NCBI GenBank assembly: GCA_029558535.1
Contig: JAKQEK010000380.1
Coordinates: 1-37,871, forward strand
Direction of reading: 5' to 3'
From: Bacteroidota bacterium
GTDB taxonomy: Bacteria > Bacteroidota > Bacteroidia > Bacteroidales > ML635J-15
Length of the DNA stretch: 37,871 bases
Below are positions 8,054 through 16,606 of the stretch, piece by piece. Under the pieces are notes generated by a model, which ran no database searches, had not been told where the DNA came from, and saw only the letters and a program-made list of their open reading frames with translations. Made by a program: the position numbers and the translations under genes. The number at the start of each line of letters is the position of its first letter. The first letter of the stretch is position 1.

Positions 8054-9462
8054 GAAAATTTCTCATTATCATACTGGGACTCTTCGTTTTTTATTTGCCT
8101 GCCGCTATGGCTCAGGAAACTAATTATATTATCCGAGATATAATTGTTTCGGGAAACTCAAAAACTGATATAAACATTGTATTAAGGGAATGTCCGGTAA
8201 GTATTAATGATAGCATTGCGATTGTTCAGTTGAACAAATGTCTTGAAAAGTTTGAGAGCAATCTGAGTAAAACTTCATTGTTCAATTTTGTCTTTGTTAA
8301 TTACCAACAAGATTCTGGTTATGTTGATATTTTAGTAAATCTTGAAGAAAGATGGTATTTTTGGCCATATCCTATACTGGAACATGCAGAGAGAAACTTA
8401 AGTACTTTTATTCATAATTTAGATATGAATAAAATAAATTATGGAGTTGCTGCTGATATTTATAATTTAAGAGGAAAGAACGAAACTTTGAAATTAAAAC
8501 TACGCTTGGGATATAAAGAACATTATTCTTTGACTTATCAAAAGAATGGTTTTGGGCAACATAAAAATTCCTATTTGAGATTGAAAATGGAATTATTTAG
8601 GCAAAAATCATCGGAATATTCTGTAATTAATAATATTCCATTGTATGTCTCGGACAACGATATTTACATAAAAAAGGATTTTAATTTTGGAATTAATTAC
8701 GGTTACAGACCTGAATTGAGTTATGTTTTTAATTTTGGAATAAATTATAAGTGCTCAGTTTTTGAAAATATTTTGTTTTTTTCTGATATAATAACTTCAG
8801 GCGATGAACTCAAATCATCTTACATTAATCCTTATTTCATTTTTAATTATGATTCGAGAAATAATAAAATATATCCGGTTAAAGGTGTTTTGATAAATCT
8901 GCATTATGGAGAAAATAGAAGTATAAATGATATAACAGGAGCATATTCTACTTTTGGCTTGTACACTCAATATAATCAACAAATTGCAAAAAGTAGATTT
9001 TCATTTAGGTCAGAATTTACCTACCTCATCATGAGAGATTATCAGCATAAGCCTATTCTGTTTAATAATAAACTTGAATTTTGTCGAAACTTTTGGATTC
9101 GAGGTTACGAATTATTTTATTTTGTAGGTAACGAAATGATTGGATTTCAGAATACTGTAGGAATAAAGATAAGTGATTTTAAAATACACAGAATAGCTAC
9201 ATTTTTACCTGATGAATTCTCAAAAACTTATTCGCGTATTTACTTAGATTTATTCTATGATGTTTGTCGAATTCAAAGTTGGAATAATGAAGATTCTGAA
9301 CAGAATCCAATGAATGATAAATTATTGTACAGTGCAGGAATAGCAATCAATTTGGAAACTTATTATGATAGATTGTTAAGTATTTATGTCGCTTATATCG
9401 GATATTCGGGGAAAACCGGTATATTTGTCAATTATAAAACACCTATAGATAAATTGTTTTGA
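8050..9462 (+). CDS. Omp85-like outer-membrane protein with a single POTRA domain
   Basis: A 470-residue outer-membrane protein of the BamA/TamA superfamily type. It has a signal peptide (1-21, cleavage near AMA-QE), then one POTRA-like domain (about 24-100; IIRDIIVSGNSKTDINIVLRE followed by KTSLFNFVFVNYQ and VDILVNLEERWYFWPYP). An aromatic, strand-rich C-terminal barrel (about 120-470) ends in Phe. The start is TTG at 8050, inside the upstream stop (TTGA). The next ATG would remove the signal peptide, so TTG is very likely genuine. It overlaps the CBS gene and ends 2 bp before nadK, so it is translationally tied to both. Family role is insertion or transport at the outer membrane; its substrate is unknown. 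It is much shorter than the canonical BamA at 12860. Confidence 0.8.
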   Translation: MRKFLIIILGLFVFYLPAAMAQETNYIIRDIIVSGNSKTDINIVLRECPVSINDSIAIVQLNKCLEKFESNLSKTSLFNFVFVNYQQDSGYVDILVNLEERWYFWPYPILEHAERNLSTFIHNLDMNKINYGVAADIYNLRGKNETLKLKLRLGYKEHYSLTYQKNGFGQHKNSYLRLKMELFRQKSSEYSVINNIPLYVSDNDIYIKKDFNFGINYGYRPELSYVFNFGINYKCSVFENILFFSDIITSGDELKSSYINPYFIFNYDSRNNKIYPVKGVLINLHYGENRSINDITGAYSTFGLYTQYNQQIAKSRFSFRSEFTYLIMRDYQHKPILFNNKLEFCRNFWIRGYELFYFVGNEMIGFQNTVGIKISDFKIHRIATFLPDEFSKTYSRIYLDLFYDVCRIQSWNNEDSEQNPMNDKLLYSAGIAINLETYYDRLLSIYVAYIGYSGKTGIFVNYKTPIDKLF

Positions 9463-9464
9463 TT

Positions 9465-10346
9465 ATGAATATTGCAATTTATGGCAGAAACTTCGGGAAC
9501 AGTTTTAATGGAATGGCAATCCAACTGTTAGAAGAATTGAAAAATAGTAATGTCTCGATTTATATTAATCAAAAATTTTACGACTTTTTAATTTCAAAAG
9601 TATTTTATACTCCAAAAGTTGTGGCAATATATGAAAATGATTTGCCCGAAGAAGTAAAGTTTGATTTCTTATTCAGTATTGGTGGAGATGGGACATTTCT
9701 TGAAAGTGCTACAATAGTTAAAGGTAGTGGAATTCCTGTAGTAGGTATAAACACAGGGAGGCTGGGTTTTCTGGCCTATGTAAACTCAAATAATTTGTTG
9801 ATGGCTCTTCAGCAATTGCTAAAAGGAGATTATACTACTGAAGAAAGGATGCTTATTGAAGTAGAGGCAGAAAACAAATTTTATGGGAATATTAATTTTT
9901 GTTTAAATGATTTTGCCATTCAGAAAAAATCAAGACTGAATATGATAAAAACTAAGGTTTTTTCTGATGGAAATTATATTAATACATATTGGTCAGATGG
10001 ATTAATTATATCTACACCAACCGGTTCGACTGCATATTCATTAAGTTGTGGAGGTCCGATTGTTGCACCGGGCTCAAATGTGATTTTAATAACTCCTATT
10101 GCTAACCATAATCTTACTGTTCGACCATTAATACTCCCTGCTGATAAAGAAATAAAAATTACGATTGACTCTGCAGAAGGAAAGGTGTTGGCATCACTTG
10201 ATTGTAGGGCGTACGGAATAAGTAATGTCAAAGAAATTATCATTAGAAAAGCAAAATTTAATATTAATTTTGTTAATTTGTTCGAAAATACATATTTTAG
10301 CACATTAAGGGGAAAGTTAATGTGGGGAACGGATATTAGAAACTAA
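9465..10346 (+). CDS. nadK: NAD kinase
   Basis: Phosphorylates NAD to NADP in the cytosol. The 293-residue length is typical. Motifs are GGDGTFLES (GGDG at 73-76, with catalytic D75), GINTGRLGFLAYV, the NE/D-type segment LNDFAIQKKSR (N-D pair), and TPTGSTAYSLSCGGPIV. All define the NAD kinase fold. The ATG at 9465 is used: an in-frame TTG at 9459 overlaps the upstream stop but would add only two residues. It is embedded in the envelope operon, as in many Bacteroidota, with only 2 bp to the upstream gene. Confidence 0.96.
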   Translation: MNIAIYGRNFGNSFNGMAIQLLEELKNSNVSIYINQKFYDFLISKVFYTPKVVAIYENDLPEEVKFDFLFSIGGDGTFLESATIVKGSGIPVVGINTGRLGFLAYVNSNNLLMALQQLLKGDYTTEERMLIEVEAENKFYGNINFCLNDFAIQKKSRLNMIKTKVFSDGNYINTYWSDGLIISTPTGSTAYSLSCGGPIVAPGSNVILITPIANHNLTVRPLILPADKEIKITIDSAEGKVLASLDCRAYGISNVKEIIIRKAKFNINFVNLFENTYFSTLRGKLMWGTDIRN

Positions 10347-10392
10347 CCTGTTGATTGACAGTAGATTAGGGTGATTTATTTATATTGTGAAA

Positions 10393-11286
10393 ATGAAAAA
10401 AGTTATCATTTTATGTGTAATTTTAGTTTGTACAAGCATAATTGTGCAAGCACAATATAATGTTCACTGGAGTAAAATTCGTCACGAAGTATTTTTAGGA
10501 GGGGGAACGATAAACTTTTTTGGTGAATTAGGTGGTGCTAATACAATTGGCTCTCATTTTGTTAAGGATTTCGATTTTAAAGCTTCCAGATGGTTGTTTC
10601 AGGGAGGTTACAGTTATAAACTTTCTGAAGGCTGGGCAGTTAGAGCTTCGTTATTTTATGGTAGAGTATTTGGCAATGATCAGCTTACAGAAGAATTTCA
10701 CCGCAACAGTAGAAATCTTCATTTTCGTTCTCCGATTATAGAGTTGTCAGGTACAATAGACTTTTCAATTATCAAAGAAAGATATGGGCATAGATATGAC
10801 CTTAGAAGGGTTAAGGGGCAAAGTAATAAACCTAATTTATATATTTTTACCGGAATAAGTGGGATTTATTTTAACCCAAAAGCCCAGTACACTGATGGCA
10901 AATGGTATGAACTTCAACCTTTGGGAACAGAAGGTCAGGGAATTATTCCAACCAGAGAAAAATATCAGCGTGTTACTTTAGCCGTTCCTGCAGGAATAGG
11001 GTTGAATTATATTATTGATCGTAATTTGGGAATAGGTTTTGAATTCGGAGTACGTTATGCCTTTACAGATTATATAGATGATGTCAGTAATACATATGTT
11101 GATCCGGCATTGTTTACTGATCCAATTGCTGCGTATTTTAGCTTCGGCACGGCAGATCCCGATTGGATGGGAACCGGTCCTGGCCAGCAAAGAGGTCAAA
11201 ATCAATATAACGATGCTTTTATGTTCTTAACATTAAGAGTGTCCTATAAAATCAGACCTCCAGCACCAGGTAGAGCAAAATTCTAA
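10393..11286 (+). CDS. PorG/DUF6089-like outer-membrane beta-barrel protein, first copy
   Basis: A secreted 297-residue protein with a signal peptide (MKMKKVI...VQAQ, cleavage near residue 22). The body is beta-barrel-like: alternating aromatic and polar strands, HEVFLGGGTINFFGELGGAN at the start, FTGISGIYFNPKAQY in the middle, and an AFMFLTLRVSYKIRP terminal strand. It looks like the DUF6089/PorG family. PorG of Porphyromonas gingivalis is an outer-membrane component of the type IX secretion system, also encoded next to uppS and bamA. It is somewhat longer than the second copy at 11362, with an extra loop (about 195-255) rich in Pro, Gly and Asp. The assignment to DUF6089 is by pattern and position; involvement in T9SS is inference. 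Start ATG at 10393 is chosen over GTG at 10387. Confidence 0.7.
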   Translation: MKKVIILCVILVCTSIIVQAQYNVHWSKIRHEVFLGGGTINFFGELGGANTIGSHFVKDFDFKASRWLFQGGYSYKLSEGWAVRASLFYGRVFGNDQLTEEFHRNSRNLHFRSPIIELSGTIDFSIIKERYGHRYDLRRVKGQSNKPNLYIFTGISGIYFNPKAQYTDGKWYELQPLGTEGQGIIPTREKYQRVTLAVPAGIGLNYIIDRNLGIGFEFGVRYAFTDYIDDVSNTYVDPALFTDPIAAYFSFGTADPDWMGTGPGQQRGQNQYNDAFMFLTLRVSYKIRPPAPGRAKF

Positions 11287-11361
11287 TAATATTAGTAATA
11301 TTTTAATCAGGTGTACGTTGTTATTGTTATGAGGGGCAGAAAAGAAATATTATATAAATAT

Positions 11362-12096
11362 ATGTGTAGAAATTTGCATAAAATATTTTTGATACTTGTA
11401 TGTCCGATTGCATTTCTTTTAATGCCACTGTCACTTTTTTCGCAAAGAGGGGGCGAAGTTGGTGTGTTAGCGGGGGGTTCATATTATATGGGAGATATTA
11501 ATTTATATAAACATTTTTACACTCCTCATTTGGGAGCCGGAGTGTTTGGCAAATACCACTTTAATTCCAGATATGTATTAAGGGTAAGCGGTCTATATAC
11601 TGAACTTTCTGCTGCCGATGCCGATTTTAATAATGAATTTCAATTATTGAGAAATAGTGATTTTGAATCTATGCTGATTGAGTTATCTATGCAGTTTGAA
11701 GTACATTTCTTACCCTATGAACTTTGTGAGATGAAAAGAAGAAGCTTTACGCCTTATCTACAATCTGGTCTCGCAGTCTATTTTGCTGGTTCTTCTCAAC
11801 AAGTTTTCGGTTTGGCAATTCCGATAGGTTTTGGGATAAAGAAAAATATTAATTCACGTTTGGTTATTGGAGCCGAATGGAGTTTTAGAAGAACTTTTTC
11901 GGATTATTTAGATAATCTTTCAGGCGAAGATTTAGATGTGTATGATCCGAATTATGGAGTGCCATTAACTGAAACCAACATGTTCAAACAAACGGGGTTT
12001 TTATACAATAAGGATTGGTATTCAATGGCTAATATTACTTTATCATACACTTTTAAGTTGGGTGGTTTAGGTTGCCCGGCATATTATATATATTAA
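11362..12096 (+). CDS. porG-like: PorG/DUF6089 family outer-membrane protein, second copy
   Basis: A signal peptide from MCRNLHKIFLILVC to LSLFSQ, then a mature domain opening RGGEVGVLAGGSYYMGDINLYK. The pattern E-x-G...G-x-S-x-Y-x-GD-[IL]-N is typical of the PorG/DUF6089 family. The rest is a small beta barrel with a final strand ITLSYTFKL and a short Gly/Tyr-rich tail. In P. gingivalis PorG is an outer-membrane protein needed for type IX secretion and is encoded upstream of uppS, as here (10 bp gap). ATG at 11362 gives the best signal peptide. ATG at 11329 would add 11 residues; GTG at 11311 is unlikely. Whether this organism has a T9SS cannot be seen from this window. Confidence 0.75.
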   Translation: MCRNLHKIFLILVCPIAFLLMPLSLFSQRGGEVGVLAGGSYYMGDINLYKHFYTPHLGAGVFGKYHFNSRYVLRVSGLYTELSAADADFNNEFQLLRNSDFESMLIELSMQFEVHFLPYELCEMKRRSFTPYLQSGLAVYFAGSSQQVFGLAIPIGFGIKKNINSRLVIGAEWSFRRTFSDYLDNLSGEDLDVYDPNYGVPLTETNMFKQTGFLYNKDWYSMANITLSYTFKLGGLGCPAYYIY

Positions 12097-12106
12097 ATTA
12101 TTTAGG

Positions 12107-12847
12107 ATGTCTTATATTGACCAAATAAATAAAGAAAAAATTCCCGCTCATGTAGCCATTATTATGGATGGTAACGGAAGATGGGCAAAATCACACGCAA
12201 AAATGAGATTGTCCGGTCATCAGGAAGGTGCCAAATCTGTAAAACGTGCAATTGAAGTATGCGGTGAGTTGGGAATTAAATATTTGACTGTTTATGCTTT
12301 CTCGACCGAAAACTGGAATAGACCTCATACGGAAGTAAACGGCTTAATGAATCTTTTAGCAAATTCCATAGATAAGGAATTTGACGAAATTCATAGAAAT
12401 AAAATAAGAATTAGAATAATCGGACAAATTGATAAGTTGCCTCCAAATTTACAAAAAAAGCTAAAGGTTGTAATTGATAAAACCAAGGATAATGATGCTC
12501 TTAATTTTATTATCGCCTTAAGTTATAGTGGCAGATGGGATATTATTAATGCTGTTAAAAATATTGCTACAGATTGTTCTGATAATAGAATTTCACCCGA
12601 TATGATTGATGATTCCTTGTTTGAGAAGTATTTATCAACTAATGAAATTCCCGATCCGGAACTTTTAATAAGAACCAGTGGCGAAGAAAGAATCAGTAAT
12701 TTTTTATTATATCAGCTGGCTTATTCTGAATTGTATTTTACCGATACATTATGGCCGGATTTTTCAAAAGAGGATTTTTATAAAGCAATCATTAATTATC
12801 AGCACAGAGAAAGACGATTTGGACAAACAAGTGAACAATTAACTTAA
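12107..12847 (+). CDS. uppS: Undecaprenyl diphosphate synthase
   Basis: cis-Prenyltransferase that extends farnesyl-PP to C55 undecaprenyl-PP, the lipid carrier for peptidoglycan and surface polysaccharides. The 246-residue length is normal. Signatures are HVAIIMDGNGRWAK (catalytic D21), the SGHQEGAKSVKRAIE helix, YLTVYAFSTENWNRP, and the C-terminal LLIRTSGEERISNFLLYQLAYSELYF and HRERRFG motifs. It lies between porG-like and bamA, a conserved phylum arrangement, with 10-12 bp gaps and no internal promoter seen. Confidence 0.97.
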   Translation: MSYIDQINKEKIPAHVAIIMDGNGRWAKSHAKMRLSGHQEGAKSVKRAIEVCGELGIKYLTVYAFSTENWNRPHTEVNGLMNLLANSIDKEFDEIHRNKIRIRIIGQIDKLPPNLQKKLKVVIDKTKDNDALNFIIALSYSGRWDIINAVKNIATDCSDNRISPDMIDDSLFEKYLSTNEIPDPELLIRTSGEERISNFLLYQLAYSELYFTDTLWPDFSKEDFYKAIINYQHRERRFGQTSEQLT

Positions 12848-12859
12848 GCAAAACATTTG

Positions 12860-15403
12860 ATGAAAAACATAATTCTATTTTTATTATTCTTTTTATTTTC
12901 CTTTACATTTTATGCCCAGGATGATTTAAAAATACAGCTAACGACTATAGATTATTCTGAACCAAAAGAATATGAGATAGGAGGAGTAACTGTCTCCGGA
13001 GTTCAATATCTTGATCAAAATGTCTTATTATATCTAACAGGTTTGGAAATAGGACAAAAAATTAATATTCCAGGTGACGAAATTACCAATGCAATTAAAA
13101 AATTGTGGGATCAGGGATTGTTTTCAGACGTGAAGATTTCTCTTACTAAAGTCATTAATGATAGAGCTTTTATTGATATTTACTTACAGGAAAGACCGCG
13201 TCTGTCGAGGTTTTCTTTTACAGGGATAAAAAAGTCAGAAGCTGACGATATAAGAGACCTAATCAAACTAGTTAAAGGTACTCAGGTTACAGAAAATACG
13301 TTATTATCAGCCGAAAAAAGTATAAGAGACTATTTTACGGATAAAGGATTTAGAAATGTTGAAATTGATATTGTTCAAGAAAAGGATTCCCTGTTGGTAA
13401 ACTCAGTCATGCTTATTTTTAATGTCAATAAAAATCAAAGGATAAAAATTGAAAACATCGTGTTTATCGGTAATGATAGCATTAGTAATGAGAAGAAATT
13501 CTATAATTTTTATCGTAAAGATGAAGTATTAGCAGATGCTATTTTAAGACGAGCAATGAAAGAGACCAAACAAAAACGATGGTATAACATTTTCAAACCT
13601 TCAAAACTTATTACGGATAAATATGAACAAGATAAAATCGCAATTGTAAAAAAATATAACGAGTTAGGATTTAGAGATGCTAAAATAATTGAAGATTCAA
13701 TTGTGATTAATGAGGATAATACAATAAATTTGATTATAACGATTGATGAGGGGGCAAAGTACTATTTTAGAAATATTACATGGTTAGGGAATACAAAATA
13801 TAGCTCTGAGGTGTTGTCCAGAATTTTAGGAATTCAACCAGGAGATATTTATAATAGTTCTTTGCTTGAAGAAAAACTTCTTTATGATCCTTCCGGAGTG
13901 ATGTCGGTATATCAGGATAACGGCTATCTGTTTTCTAATATTACCCCGGTTGAAATTTTGGTTGAAAATGACTCAATTGATATAGAAATGCGCGTTTTTG
14001 AAGGAAAACAGGCTCGCATAAACAGAGTAGTTGTTACCGGTAATTCAAGAACAAATGATCATGTTATTATAAGGGAGATTAGAACAAGACCGGGAGCTCT
14101 GTATAAACGTTCAGAAGTTCAGAGAACTATCAGAGAATTAGCCCAATTAGGATATTTTGATCCCGAAAAACTTAATGTGGATTTTCAACCAAATCCTGCA
14201 GAAGGAACAGTTGATCTTGAGTATATTGTGGAAGAGAAACCTTCTGATCAGGTAGAACTTTCAGGTGGATATGGTGCCGGAATGATAGTAGGAACCTTAG
14301 GATTATCATTTAATAATTTTTCTCTGAAGAATATATTCAATCCAAAAGCTTACAGACCTTTACCGACAGGTGATGGACAAAGGCTTTCTATACGAGGACA
14401 GACATCAGGTTTGTTTTATCAGAATTATAGTTTTAGTTTTGTAGAACCATGGTTTGGAGGCAAAAAACCTAATTCTTTAACCACTTCAGTTTATCATTCT
14501 GTATTGTCTGACAAATATACTTCAAAAGATACAGCTTCATATCACTATAAGGTTACAGGTGCCGGAATTGGATTAGGTCAAAGATTAAAATTCCCGGATG
14601 ACTATTTTACTTTATACTCTGAATTAGGATATAAATACTATGATTTGAATAATTATCCAAATTTTTCACTTTATCGTACCGGATATTCGAATAACCTGAG
14701 CCTTAAAACAGTTTTAGGAAGGCACTCGTCTGGACCTAATCCGATATTTCCAACTATGGGATCTGCTTATTCATTATCTATAGAATTAACTCCACCTTAT
14801 TCATGGTTTAACGGTAAGGTTTATTCTGATGATATGAGTTCTCAGGACAGATATCGCTGGATTGAATATCATAAATATAAATTTACAGGTCAGATGTTTA
14901 CTACATTGAGTGGTAGCAGAGACGGCAGTTCGAGAGCTTTAGTACTTATGACAAAATTTGAGTTCGGGATGCTGTGTATGTACAACAAAAATGTAGGACC
15001 CTCACCATTTGAAGGATTTCAACTAGGAGGCGATGGCTTATATTCTTACAGCTTGTATGGATTAGAAAATATCGGGTTAAGAGGCTATTCTAATAGTGCA
15101 TTAACACCATCAAACGGAGGAAATTTTTATGATAAATTTACTGTAGAACTACGGTATCCACTGTCTCTTGCACCAACAGCTACTTTATATGCTATCGGTT
15201 TTGTTGAGGCAGGTAATGCATGGAACAATGTCGAAAATTTCAGTCCATTTGACGTAAAGCGTTCAGCAGGAGTAGGTGTCAGAATTTATATGCCAATGAT
15301 TGGAATGTTGGGTGTTGATTGGGGTTACGGATTTGACCAAATTAGTGGTTCCACAGGCCAAAATGGCAGTCAATTCCATTTTGTTATAGGGCAACAGTTT
15401 TAA
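12860..15403 (+). CDS. bamA: Outer-membrane protein assembly factor BamA
   Basis: Core of the beta-barrel assembly machine. The 847-residue precursor has a signal peptide (to about residue 20, FTFYAQ). About 420 residues of periplasmic POTRA repeats follow, with cores such as KLWDQGLFSDVKI, YFRNITWLGNTKYSSEVLSRILG and INRVVVTGNSRTNDHVIIREI. The 16-stranded barrel follows, including VEEKPSDQVELSGGYGAG and the conserved lid-loop strand ENIGLRGYSN (VRGF/LRGY-type motif). The protein ends in Phe after FHFVIGQQF, a proper BAM-recognition terminus. The ATG at 12860 is used; a TTG immediately before it is in frame. Skp-type chaperones follow, so substrate chaperone and insertase are co-localised. 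Confidence 0.96.
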   Translation: MKNIILFLLFFLFSFTFYAQDDLKIQLTTIDYSEPKEYEIGGVTVSGVQYLDQNVLLYLTGLEIGQKINIPGDEITNAIKKLWDQGLFSDVKISLTKVINDRAFIDIYLQERPRLSRFSFTGIKKSEADDIRDLIKLVKGTQVTENTLLSAEKSIRDYFTDKGFRNVEIDIVQEKDSLLVNSVMLIFNVNKNQRIKIENIVFIGNDSISNEKKFYNFYRKDEVLADAILRRAMKETKQKRWYNIFKPSKLITDKYEQDKIAIVKKYNELGFRDAKIIEDSIVINEDNTINLIITIDEGAKYYFRNITWLGNTKYSSEVLSRILGIQPGDIYNSSLLEEKLLYDPSGVMSVYQDNGYLFSNITPVEILVENDSIDIEMRVFEGKQARINRVVVTGNSRTNDHVIIREIRTRPGALYKRSEVQRTIRELAQLGYFDPEKLNVDFQPNPAEGTVDLEYIVEEKPSDQVELSGGYGAGMIVGTLGLSFNNFSLKNIFNPKAYRPLPTGDGQRLSIRGQTSGLFYQNYSFSFVEPWFGGKKPNSLTTSVYHSVLSDKYTSKDTASYHYKVTGAGIGLGQRLKFPDDYFTLYSELGYKYYDLNNYPNFSLYRTGYSNNLSLKTVLGRHSSGPNPIFPTMGSAYSLSIELTPPYSWFNGKVYSDDMSSQDRYRWIEYHKYKFTGQMFTTLSGSRDGSSRALVLMTKFEFGMLCMYNKNVGPSPFEGFQLGGDGLYSYSLYGLENIGLRGYSNSALTPSNGGNFYDKFTVELRYPLSLAPTATLYAIGFVEAGNAWNNVENFSPFDVKRSAGVGVRIYMPMIGMLGVDWGYGFDQISGSTGQNGSQFHFVIGQQF

Positions 15404-15410
15404 TAAATAA

Positions 15411-15442
15411 TTTGGAACGTAATTTGTAAATGGCTACATTTG
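15411..15442 (+). promoter_or_regulatory. Promoter for the ompH pair
   Basis: This is the best promoter in the window: TTTG (15411-15414), a 20-bp spacer, then TACATTTG (15435-15442). It matches the Bacteroidota -33/-7 consensus in sequence and spacing. It leaves a leader of about 17 bases before the ATG at 15466. Confidence 0.65.
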
Positions 15443-15465
15443 AAACAAACTAAAATATATAAACT

Positions 15466-15978
15466 ATGAAAAAACTATTTTTAATTTCAATTATTGCTCT
15501 TTTTTCCGGCATTACTATAGCTCAAAAATATGCATATGTTGATACGGAATATATCTTAAACAATATCCCTGTTTATGAAACTGCAAAAATTCAGCTTGAT
15601 GATTTATCTGCAGAGTGGAAAAAGGAAATTGATTTGAAAAAAGAAGCAATAGATAAGATGTATCAGGACTATCAGGCAGAGAGAGTTTTATTAACTGAAG
15701 AGCTTAGGATTAAGAGAGAAGAAGAAATTATGCTTAAGGAAAAAGAAATGCGTGAGCTCCAGCAAAAGTATTTCGGTAAAGAAGGTCTTTTGTTTAAGAA
15801 ACGTGAAGAACTAATTAAACCTATTCAAGATGATATTTACAATGCTATTAAAGAAATTGCTGTAGAAGGTTCGTATGCAGTAATTTTTGATACGGCAAAC
15901 AGCCTTAATATGCTTTATACAGATCCTCGTTATGATAAAAGTGATGATGTGTTGAAGAAATTAGGTTATAAAAATTAA
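15466..15978 (+). CDS. skp/ompH: OmpH/Skp-family periplasmic chaperone, first copy
   Basis: A small periplasmic chaperone for unfolded outer-membrane proteins. It has 170 residues with signal peptide MKKLFLISIIALFSGITIAQ. The mature N-terminus KYAYVDTEYILNNIPVYETA is the typical OmpH opening. Residues about 45-110 are a long, highly charged helical hairpin (tentacle region). The C-terminal strand-helix IKEIAVEGSYAVIFDTANSLNMLYTDP closes the trimer body. It lies 62 bp after bamA with its own promoter, followed by a paralogue. Confidence 0.92.
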   Translation: MKKLFLISIIALFSGITIAQKYAYVDTEYILNNIPVYETAKIQLDDLSAEWKKEIDLKKEAIDKMYQDYQAERVLLTEELRIKREEEIMLKEKEMRELQQKYFGKEGLLFKKREELIKPIQDDIYNAIKEIAVEGSYAVIFDTANSLNMLYTDPRYDKSDDVLKKLGYKN

Positions 15979-15986
15979 TATTATAT

Positions 15987-15994
15987 TATATTTG
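15987..15994 (+). promoter_or_regulatory. Putative -7 box upstream of the second ompH
   Basis: TATATTTG matches TAnnTTTG and lies 22 bp before the ATG at 16017. No convincing -33 element was seen. It could give the second chaperone independent expression. Confidence 0.42.
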
Positions 15995-16016
15995 CACAAA
16001 CTTTAAAAAGATAATT

Positions 16017-16517
16017 ATGAAAAAAGTAGGTATTTTATTACTAATAGTAGTGTTTTCAGTGGCAGCGTTTGCTCAGAAATCCAAATTCGGACATGTTGAT
16101 TCAAATTCTATATTTTCACTAATGCCTGAAAAAGATGTGGCAACAAAGACAATTGAGCAATATGCAATGACATTAGAAAAGCAATTATTGGCATTAAACG
16201 AGGAGCTTGAGACAAAATATAATGATTATATGGCAAACGAAGCTACTTACAGCCCGTCAATAAAGCAGATGAAACAAGAGGAGTTGGTAAATCTTCAGCA
16301 GAGAATCCAAACTTTTCAAACAAAAGCCCAAGAGGATATGCAAAATAAAGAAGTCGAGTTACTTGAGCCATTGTATACAAAAATTCAGGATGCAATTAAA
16401 CTTGTTGGTCAGGAACAGGGTTTAATTTATGTTTTTGATGTTTCGACTTTGCTATATTTTTCTTCTGAAAGTGTAGATGTTACTCCAATGGTTAAAACAA
16501 AACTTGGAATTAAATAG
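16017..16517 (+). CDS. skp/ompH: OmpH/Skp-family periplasmic chaperone, second copy
   Basis: A 166-residue paralogue of the preceding gene. It has signal peptide MKKVGILLLIVVFSVAAFAQ, a mature start KFGHVDSNSIFSLMPEKDVATK, a long Glu/Gln/Lys-rich helical hairpin (about 45-110) and the C-terminal signature LVGQEQGLIYVFDVSTLLYFS. Two adjacent OmpH genes after bamA are usual in Bacteroidota. The copies are clearly diverged rather than recently duplicated. A rho-independent terminator follows. Confidence 0.92.
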   Translation: MKKVGILLLIVVFSVAAFAQKSKFGHVDSNSIFSLMPEKDVATKTIEQYAMTLEKQLLALNEELETKYNDYMANEATYSPSIKQMKQEELVNLQQRIQTFQTKAQEDMQNKEVELLEPLYTKIQDAIKLVGQEQGLIYVFDVSTLLYFSSESVDVTPMVKTKLGIK

Positions 16518-16539
16518 TTTTAAAAAATATACTAATTTT

Positions 16540-16571
16540 AATCCCGGAATTTTTCGGGATTTTTTGTTTTT
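16540..16571 (+). terminator. Intrinsic terminator after the ompH pair
   Basis: The stem AATCCCG (16540-16546) pairs with CGGGATT (16555-16561) around an 8-base loop. It is followed by a T-rich tract TTTTTGTTTTT. It separates the bamA/ompH transcript from murI. Confidence 0.8.
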
Positions 16572-16575
16572 GTAA

Positions 16576-16583
16576 TATCTTTG
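16576..16583 (+). promoter_or_regulatory. Putative -7 box for murI
   Basis: TATCTTTG matches TAnnTTTG just downstream of the terminator and 23 bp before the murI ATG. The -33 region would overlap the terminator stem and is not a clear match. Confidence 0.4.
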
Positions 16584-16606
16584 ATTTGAGTAATAATAAA
16601 TTATAA

